A stretch of DNA of 64,000 nucleotides from Lunularia cruciata (Eukaryota; Streptophyta; Marchantiopsida; Lunulariales; Lunulariaceae). The DNA lies in the NCBI GenBank assembly GCA_948567375.1, contig OX419759.1:11314744-11378743 (forward strand), in the 5' to 3' direction. The notes under the pieces were generated by a model that was not told the DNA's origin, did no database searches, and saw only the letters and a list, made by a program, of their open reading frames with translations. The number at the start of each line of letters is the position of its first letter. The stretch's first letter is position 1. Shown here one piece after another: positions 57,563 through 64,000 of this stretch. Both the position numbers and the translations under genes were made by a program.

Positions 57563-58724
57563 AGTAGTAGTGTTGGTAGTCAGGAGTATTTTGGTAGTTA
57601 CTCATAGACTACTTGTTGACAGACAAATTTTGTGTTGGGGGTATTGACTACATGGTGGTGCTCACTGTCACTTGCATTGTTTGGACCGTTGGGTGTGCCA
57701 TCAGTGGGACCGTTAGGGTTTGAGACCTAGATTGAGCCCAAGATATATAGTTTTGAAGTGCAGCTCTAGAGAGCTCACTTCCTTGATGTTGAGCCTCCAA
57801 GTTCTTGGCTATGGTAGATAGAGGCCAGTGAGCATCATCTAGATTCTCTTAGCTAAGGGGGGTGTGGCTTGACTATAATCAGTACCCAATTGTTGGTAGA
57901 TTATTGAGTGACAGATCAAGTATTGGTCTGATTCAGAATGATTCAAGTTGTGTAAACAAACTTATTACATCAAAGAAGTGAAGTCAAGGGGAAATCAAGT
58001 ACAAGAATTGAGAGTGTTGGTGGTATCTCCAAGACTCATTGGATCATTGGTAGCTCAATTGGAATTCAAATTTTCTCAAGTGTGCAGAAGATTATTTGAT
58101 TGATGTAGGTTTGGCAGTGGGGCAGTTGGTGTATGGAAGCGTTGGCCAAATTTTGAGCAAAAAGAAGCAATTTTTGAGTAGTGGTTGTGATTTTGAGCTT
58201 AGAAGGTGAAAGTTTGACCAATTTGGTGCAAGTTGGGCTCAGAAAGTGAAATTGAAGATGGAGTTGGATACCTCCCTATGTGAATTTGTGATTTGGAGAA
58301 ACTTGTGTTTTTAGTTTGGCTTGAGTGAAAAGTTAGCAAAGGATTTGGCAGTCGACCAACTTTAGGGATTCATGTCAAATTTTTGCTAGATTTTACGTCA
58401 AATTTTGGCCACATTTGGAGGAGTTTCACTCAAGTTGGAGTAGTTTTTCAAATTTGGAGGAGTTTTGCCAGATTTGGAGAGGGTTAAAAGTGGCAAAAAG
58501 AAATGCCTCATTTGGTTGAATTTTGGCATTGAAAGACGTCAAGGCTATGGGCAATGAGAGGCTACAAAGGGCTAGAACAGCCAGCTTGCTGGCATGAGGC
58601 TAGCTAGTTTAGAGTAGAGGTTGGTCATTGTTTAGCAAAATCTGCCTATCTGGCTAGATTATGTGCAATAGAGTTTGACCCCTAGATCTTTGGTTCTTAG
58701 ACTAGTGCCCTAGCAAATTGGTCC
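57563..58724. other. Intergenic DNA left of the Ty3 element
   Basis: About 1.1 kb without a gene. 58,150-58,500 is repetitive in style (TTTGGAGGAGTTT, AAATTTTGGC words), suggesting old internal duplication. It ends at the 5' LTR of the Ty3/gypsy element. Confidence 0.5.
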
Positions 58725-59403
58725 TATAATACCCATTTTTGCATGTGTGTGGTATTGTAATATTTAGCTTGGTATTACAAGTACTTGAGAGATATTATTT
58801 ATATAGATAAAGGATGGTTCCACATTAGTCATAATTAGCTAAAGTTAATCATAGCTAAGATAGAGGGGACCTTACTTTAGAGTAAGTGAAAAATATGAGC
58901 ACCATTATTTTGGACTCTAGTGTGTTGACTTGGTATTATTCCTAGGTGTTTGGCTTTGAGGAAAGAGATGAAAACTCTTGGCCCCGTAGGCCTTTCTGTT
59001 TTAGATTTTTCTATAGCCCATGTGGAGGAATCCTTGACTTAGCGGTTAGGTCAAGATAAGATTACATGCTTAGTGGAATATGCCTATGTGGATGGATATT
59101 CCTTTATACTTTTTGACTTTAATTGACTTCTAGCCTAATAACTTTAGTTACTATGGTAAATAGTAACTTTAATGCATAATTATTTCACAAATATATAGAC
59201 TAGGAGTGATGAGGTACTAATCATCCTTTCATTTACAACTATCTCTCTCTCATTGAGTTCTCTAGTGAGTAATGTCTTGAGTCTTGGAGTGTTAGTCTTG
59301 GAGGAGTATGATGGAGTTGGTGTTCCTTGCATTCTTAATCCATGGTGCGTTACCATAATATCCATTAGAGGTTCATCCTAAGTGAGAGACAAGCCGACTC
59401 ACA
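58725..59403 (+). repeat. 5' LTR of the Ty3/gypsy element
   Basis: Starts TATAATACCCATTTTTGCAT, aligning with TGTAACACCCATTTGTGCAT at the 3' LTR, so the terminal TG has become TA. Shared text continues through GTGTGTGGTATTGT and AAGTACTTGAGAGATATTAT to GTGTGTTGACTTG, where the window ends for the 3' copy. The right end is inferred from the primer-binding site and a CA-type end near 59,403. Confidence 0.7.
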
Positions 59404-60260
59404 TTTTTGGTTTTGTTATCGGGACCTCTCTAGAAGGCAAGATAATATTCCGCATACAATTCTATATTAGAGAGAAGGAGGTTATGAGAGCTCACCTCGA
59501 GAGAACATTAGGAGAGGAGAAGGTTGAACTTATGTTAGAGAACCAAGACCCATTTCTATACACTGTAGTTCATTATGATGGTTTTGTACACATGAGAGAA
59601 TTTGGAGAGATTATGTGAGGTGGATTGCAGATTTTAGAGATAATGGTCATTTTGGGTAAAATCTCAAGTTGAAATCTGGACTTGAAATTTCTACACATGA
59701 TAGCTTGGGTTATCTTTCAGTTAGCACACTTAAAATTATTGTGAGAACTATTATGCACATTGAGCTAGAATTTTTGAAAATTGATAGGGTAAACTACTTC
59801 CGCAATTGTATGTTCTTTGGACAATTGTATACAATCAACCATTTCTTCAATTTCCAGTGGATTGTTTTGAAACTTTCCAAGAATATTTAATGCATTGTAT
59901 CCTAAATTTTGCCATAGAATTGACAAGGAGATAGTTCTTGCACAACGAGTTATGAGTTTTTAAAGTGAAGGAGGAGATTTTTTGACCAAATGTGAAATAT
60001 GCTCAAACTCTAAAGATCTTCATTTGGATCTTTTGGCACAAGAGAAGAAGCGAGCTTGTTTTGCAAAGGACGTGCACTTTTCTTGAGGATTTACTTTTAG
60101 CCAAGATACTCTTTTGCCTACTAGGAACACTCGCACAAGCACTTCAACACCATCAACAAAAAAGACTCCAAGGAAGAAGTTGGGGATGGAGGACTTCTTG
60201 ATCTCAAAGTAACCACATAACTACAATTTAAAGGATGTTTGTAGTCACAAGGCTAAAATC
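59404..60260 (+). pseudogene. Degenerate gag region of the Ty3 element
   Basis: Short open stretches interrupted by stops lie between the primer-binding site and the protease: a frame with REKEVMRAHLERTLGEEKVE, a frame at 59,669-59,890, and a Lys-rich stretch just before the protease. No zinc knuckle (CCHC) could be seen. The region is assigned by position only. Confidence 0.4.
59408..59424 (+). other. Decayed primer-binding site
   Basis: TGGTTTTGTTATCGGGA sits where the plant Ty3-type primer-binding site TGGCGCCGTTGCCGGGG, complementary to a tRNA 3' end, would be expected. Most of the mismatches are C-to-T or G-to-A changes, which is the pattern of methyl-cytosine decay. Identification rests on position and pattern. 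Confidence 0.5.
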
Positions 60261-60780
60261 ACAGTGGGCCAACTTATTGCTTTGAATAATACTTTGAGAA
60301 AGGAGCTTAGAGTTGGTTTGAGTTCTACAAGGAACAAGAAGAAGATGAAGGCAAAAGCTCCAGTATTAATGGGGTTGGTGGATGCCAAGCCAGCACCATG
60401 GGAGGCTTGTGAATATGCCTCCAAGATTGATGTGAGAGTGAATGGTCATAACATCAAGGATGCATTGGTTGATGGAGGATCAGCAATGAATGCCATGTCA
60501 TAAAGGTTGATGAAGAAGTTGGGTATGATACCCTCAAGACCTTCAACATATGGTGAGCATGCCAAACAAGAAACAAGCTTGACTAGTAGATGTGATGGAT
60601 AAGGTGATAGGTTTAGTGATGGGAGTTCAAAATCTCATGTCTTTCCAAGTTTTGAAGGATTCAAGCTATGACTTACTTCTTAGGAGGCCATGGTTGAGAG
60701 CAACACGCATAACTGATTGATGGCACAAAGGGTACTTGAGGATTGGGCCATCAAACCATAGAGTCATAGTTCTTATGACT
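60261..60780 (+). pseudogene. Ty3 aspartic protease region
   Basis: The frame at 60,264-60,503 reads VNGHNIKDALVDGGSAMNAM, with DGGSA at the position of the retropepsin active-site Asp (usually D-S/T-G-A; DGGS is seen in plant elements). It is followed by TAA where CAA or CAG would keep the frame open. Downstream a second stop (TGA in place of TGG in a DWWHK-like context) interrupts the connector. The gene is broken but recognisable. Confidence 0.65.
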
Positions 60781-60990
60781 ATCACCACTAACACTTCACA
60801 TGCATAAACACCATCTTTTGATTATTGGGTATCAAATTCTAAAGAAGGAACTTCAAGTGTGGACACAAGCATGGAAGAGGAGACTTCTACGGAGGATGAT
60901 GAATATGAATTTGATTCAAATGTGTATCCCTTGTGTGCTATGGATTTTTCACCTAAGCCAAAGGTTTTGTAGGACCCAAATAAATCACCA

Positions 60991-62080
60991 TTGACACTTG
61001 AAGAGATAGAGAGGAGGTTATTTACCTTCAAGTATGGTCCAAATGTTACCAAGGAAGAGAAGGTGAGATTTGAGGATAGTTTTTGCAAGTTCATCCACGT
61101 GTTTGCTTTCAATTACAAGGATTTGAAGGAAGTCATCTTGGAGGAGCACAAGATAGAGGTGGAGTCACATGCAAGACCAATCTGCCAAAAGCAATGTCAC
61201 ATTAGCCCACCAACACCTTTGGTTGTGAAGGAGGAGATTGATAAGCTCAAGGAGGCTGGATTTATCTTTGAGGTAGAGAATTCAAAATGGGTGTCTCTAA
61301 TTGTGATTGTGAAGAAAAATAATAGCAAGCTTTGGGTATGCGTGGATGACAAGAAGCTCAACATTGTTACCAAGAAGGACTACTATCCATTACCATTCAT
61401 TGATGAGATCTTGGAGGAGGTTGTAGGTCATGAGAGGTATAGTTTTGGAGATATTATAATGGATATAACCAAATCAAGATTGCACCAGAGCATCTCACCA
61501 ACTCACCACATTCATCACACCTTGGAGAATTTACACTTTCAAAGTCATGCCTTTTGGACTTTGCAATGCTCCAGCCAATATTCCAATGGTTCATGAACAA
61601 GGTATTTGAACCTTTCATTGGAAAATTTGTAAGAGATTTCATTGATGACTTTTGTGTCTATGGGAACAAGGAAGAGCACTTTGAGCACCTAATCAAGGTC
61701 TTACAATGCTTGGATGAGGCAAATGCATCACTCAACCCAGAGAAGTGCATTTTTAGATGTGAAGAAGGTCTACTTTTGGGGCACATCATTTCCAAGGATG
61801 GAATAGCAGTTGATCTTGAGAAGGTAAGGAAAATCTCACACCTTCCATTCCCTTCAATCTTGACAAAGTTATGCCAATTCTTGGGTATTGTTGGGTACTA
61901 TAGGAGGTTCAAATTCTCATTTTCCAACAAGGCTTATGCATTGACCATCTACATGAAGAAGGGTGTAGATTACATGGTGATTTTGGAAGACAAGGAGGCT
62001 CTCAAAGCTTTTGAGGAGCTCAAGCAATCCCTTGTTGTAGCTCCAATTCTTGCTAAACCTGATTATATAAGCCTTTCATC
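60991..62080 (+). pseudogene. Ty3 reverse transcriptase
   Basis: Recognisable RT in two frames joined near 61,470-61,560. The first part has VVKEEIDKLKEAGFIFEV, the KLWVCVDDKKLN motif (usually KLRVCVDYRKLN) and KKDYYPLPFIDEILEE. The second part has QWFMNKVFEPFIGKFVRDF, the catalytic box FIDD at 61,638-61,649 with both Asp intact, then LNPEKCIFRCEEGLLLGHII and FLGIVGYYRRF. A frameshift separates the halves, so no full-length enzyme is made from this copy. Confidence 0.85.
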
Positions 62081-62430
62081 CTCTACACGAATGCTTATAA
62101 TGTAGCTATAGGATGCACTCTTAGTCAATTAGACCAAGATGGGCATGATCATCCAATAGCTTATGCTAATAGGCAGATGGTTTCAATAGAAAAGAACTAC
62201 TCTATCATGGAGAGAAAAGGTTGGCAATGATCTTTGGTCTCAAGAAGTTTAGACACTACTTGATTGGAGGGATAGCCACAATTGTCACGAATCACAAGGC
62301 TTTGAAGTACATCTTCAACAAGCCTAATGTGGAAGAGAGACTAGCAAGGTGGATGATACTCTTTTGAGTATGACTACACCATTGAGGATAGGCCAGGAAA
62401 GAAATATGCAAATGATGATTTGTTATCTAG
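62060..62430 (+). pseudogene. Ty3 RNase H domain
   Basis: Follows the RT in another frame: YTNAYNVAIGCTLSQ, HPIAYANRQM, EKNYSIMER, then LAMIFGLKKFRHYLIGG and TNHKALKYIFNK. The first catalytic Asp, normally in YTDAS, is Asn (AAT at 62,090-62,092), a G-to-A change. Further frame breaks occur near 62,220 and 62,365. Inactive. Confidence 0.8.
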
Positions 62431-63450
62431 GGCCTATGATCATGATGAAGATGAGCCATTGGATGATTCTTTCCTAGATGAGGAGCTCATGACAATCTCA
62501 ATCACTCAAGAGGTTGCAATGGAGTACAAGGAGATTGTGGATTTTGTGACAAGAGGTAACTATCCAGAAGGGATGCATGCTAGGGAGAGGAAGGCCCGTG
62601 CAACAAGATCTAGACCTTACACAATGGTGGAGGATATTCTTTTTCACCAAGGAGCATATGGTCTACTGCAAAGAGAAATGGGTAAGGAAGAGTCTATCCT
62701 ACTCATAAAGGAGTTTCATGAAGGTTTAGCATGTGGAGGACACCTTGCAGGAAAGGTGACTGCTTTCAAGATTCTAGATGCAGGTTGCCATTGCAGAGGG
62801 ATTTTAGAGGATTGTCTTGAGTATTGCAAAACTTGTCATGCTTGTCATACTTTTGCTAGAAATTCTTCTTCCACTCCACCACTTAGATCAATTCCATTGT
62901 TAGGACCTTTTAAGAAGTGGGGAATTGATTTTGTAGGTCCTCTCAGTAGAACCCCAATGAACAATTGGTACATTGTGGTAGTTATTGATTACCTTACCAA
63001 ATGGGTTGAGGCTAGACCATTGAGGGACAAGAATGAAGATGAAGTAGGTAAATTTCTTTATGAATGTATTATCACTAGGTTTGGATGCCCTTTGGAGCCA
63101 TGCTATAACATTTCTCTATCACACATAGAGTATCTACATCCTATAAACCAAACTCCAATGGCTTGGCAAAGAGAACCAATCAGACCTTGTACATGATGTT
63201 GTCCAAAGATGCAGAAATGGAGGGAGCTAAACATCATTGGGATAAGAAGATTCATGTAGTTTTGTGGAAGTATAGAACAACCATCAAGACTTTCACCCGA
63301 TATTCTCCATTTCAATTGGTACATAGTATTGAATCTACCTTACCTATTCGCTTTGATCTTCCTACCTTCCAAGGCATTCATAAGAGATTGAAGAAACAAC
63401 AAGGAGGTGATGCAGAGAAGTCAAGGAAGGATCAACTCATGGAATAAGAA
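62420..63450 (+). pseudogene. Ty3 integrase
   Basis: The open frame at 62,420-63,196 contains the zinc-binding N-terminal domain (His pair in EFHEGLACGGHLAGK, Cys pair in CKTCHAC). The catalytic core follows, with KKWGIDFVGPL (first Asp) and VVVIDYLTKWVEARPL (second Asp). The frame then shifts. In the next frame (63,163-63,447) the motif normally reading LAERTNQTL is LAKRTNQTL, so the third catalytic residue, Glu, is Lys (AAG at 63,169-63,171). HHWDKKIHVVLWKYRTT and the GPY-like FGPFIVEKV tail (near 63,630) follow with more stops. Inactive. Confidence 0.85.
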
Positions 63451-63792
63451 GAGGCAAGAGCAATTGCTATAATTCAAGTGAAGCAAGCCTAAACAAAACA
63501 AAAGGAGAGCCATGACAAGAGGCAAGGCAAGAAGAAAGTGGAGCCTTTCAAAGAAGGTGATTGGGTAATGTTGTTTGATTCTATTTGATTCAAGAGAGTG
63601 CAAAAGAAGCTTTTGCTTAAGTACTTTGGACCTTTCATAGTTGAGAAGGTGTGGGGCAATTACATCTATGATCTCAAGGAGTTGGGAGGAAGACATTTTG
63701 ATAGAATTAACTATTATAAGTTGGAGATGTATCATAGAAGGTAGAGAGATCGTCACTTTGAGGACAAAGTGAAAACTTAGTCCGGGGGTAAA

Positions 63793-64000
63793 TGTAACAC
63801 CCATTTGTGCATGTGTGTGGTATTGTGATATTTAGCTTAGTAATATAAGTACTTGAGAGATATTATGTATATAGATAAAGGATAGTTCTATATTAGTGAT
63901 GATTAACTAAAGTTAGTCATAGCTAAGATAGTGAGGACCATACTTTAGAGGAAGTGGAAAAGATGAGTATCACTATTTTGGATTCAAGTGTGTTGACTTG
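63793..64000 (+). repeat. 3' LTR of the Ty3/gypsy element (partial)
   Basis: Begins TGTAACACCC directly after a purine-rich GGGGGTAAA and aligns with the 5' LTR from its first base. The window ends 208 bp into it, so length, polyadenylation region and target-site duplication cannot be read. Confidence 0.8.

Larger units (their letters stand above)
58725..64000 (+). mobile_element. Ty3/gypsy LTR retrotransposon, decayed, 3' end outside window
   Basis: Order on the plus strand: 5' LTR (58,725 to about 59,403), primer-binding site, poorly preserved gag region, protease, reverse transcriptase, RNase H, integrase, polypurine-like GGGGGTAAA, 3' LTR (from 63,793). Protease before RT, RNase H and integrase is the Ty3/gypsy order. 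The two LTR starts align over at least 200 bp with scattered, mostly transition, differences, so the insertion is not recent. Internal length is about 4.4 kb. Many stops and catalytic changes make it non-autonomous. Confidence 0.85.

Overview
The window looks like nuclear DNA of a land plant, most probably a bryophyte and perhaps a liverwort of the Marchantia type. The main evidence is a gene with an N-terminal alpha/beta-hydrolase, an NB-ARC domain and leucine-rich repeats. This is the HNL (hydrolase-NBS-LRR) architecture reported from liverworts. Other support comes from short genes split by GT-AG introns, plant-type Ty3/gypsy and non-LTR retroelements, and AT-rich intergenic DNA. The species call is inference from domain architecture, not from a database match.

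Layout. 1-4.6 kb: no confident gene. 4.6-6.1 kb: tandem copies of a short exon-like module, minus strand. 6.25-7.36 kb: a hydrolase-only HNL relative, frameshifted by a perfect 16-bp tandem duplication. 7.6-17.6 kb: a large minus-strand HNL gene (copy A). I could model it exon by exon: a disordered leader, two duplicated 57-bp exons, a two-exon hydrolase, NB-ARC, a linker, and one giant LRR exon. The LRR exon has about 33 tandem 144-bp units, each coding two 24-residue LRRs. One unit has a nonsense change, and the 3' end has an apparent frameshift. 19.5-22.6 kb: relics of a pogo/Tigger-like transposase and of the spliceosomal helicase Aquarius. 22.6-38.3 kb: AT-rich DNA with a decayed non-LTR retrotransposon and a 24-base poly-C tract. 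38.3-43.9 kb: a second dispersed repeat family. 44.2-52.6 kb: copy B, a diverged segmental duplicate of 4.6-22.6 kb. It has lost the LRR array and most of the hydrolase, and its NB-ARC and linker exons are broken. 52.6-58.7 kb: repeats and two unrecognised ORFs. 58.7-64 kb: a Ty3/gypsy element with a 5' LTR, decayed primer-binding site, protease, RT, RNase H, integrase and the start of the 3' LTR. Most of its lesions can be explained as C-to-T or G-to-A transitions.

Function. Copy A would encode an intracellular immune-receptor-like protein. The hydrolase keeps a GHSFGG nucleophile elbow and a candidate catalytic His. The NB-ARC keeps its P-loop, kinase-2 and GLPL motifs but carries VHE in place of MHD. 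In the LRR array the framework is almost invariant and variation is confined to the exposed residues of each beta-strand, drawn from a small set of recurring cassettes. That array and its higher-order shuffling are the most interesting content here. All coordinates and exon boundaries were read by eye, and no searches or alignments were run.
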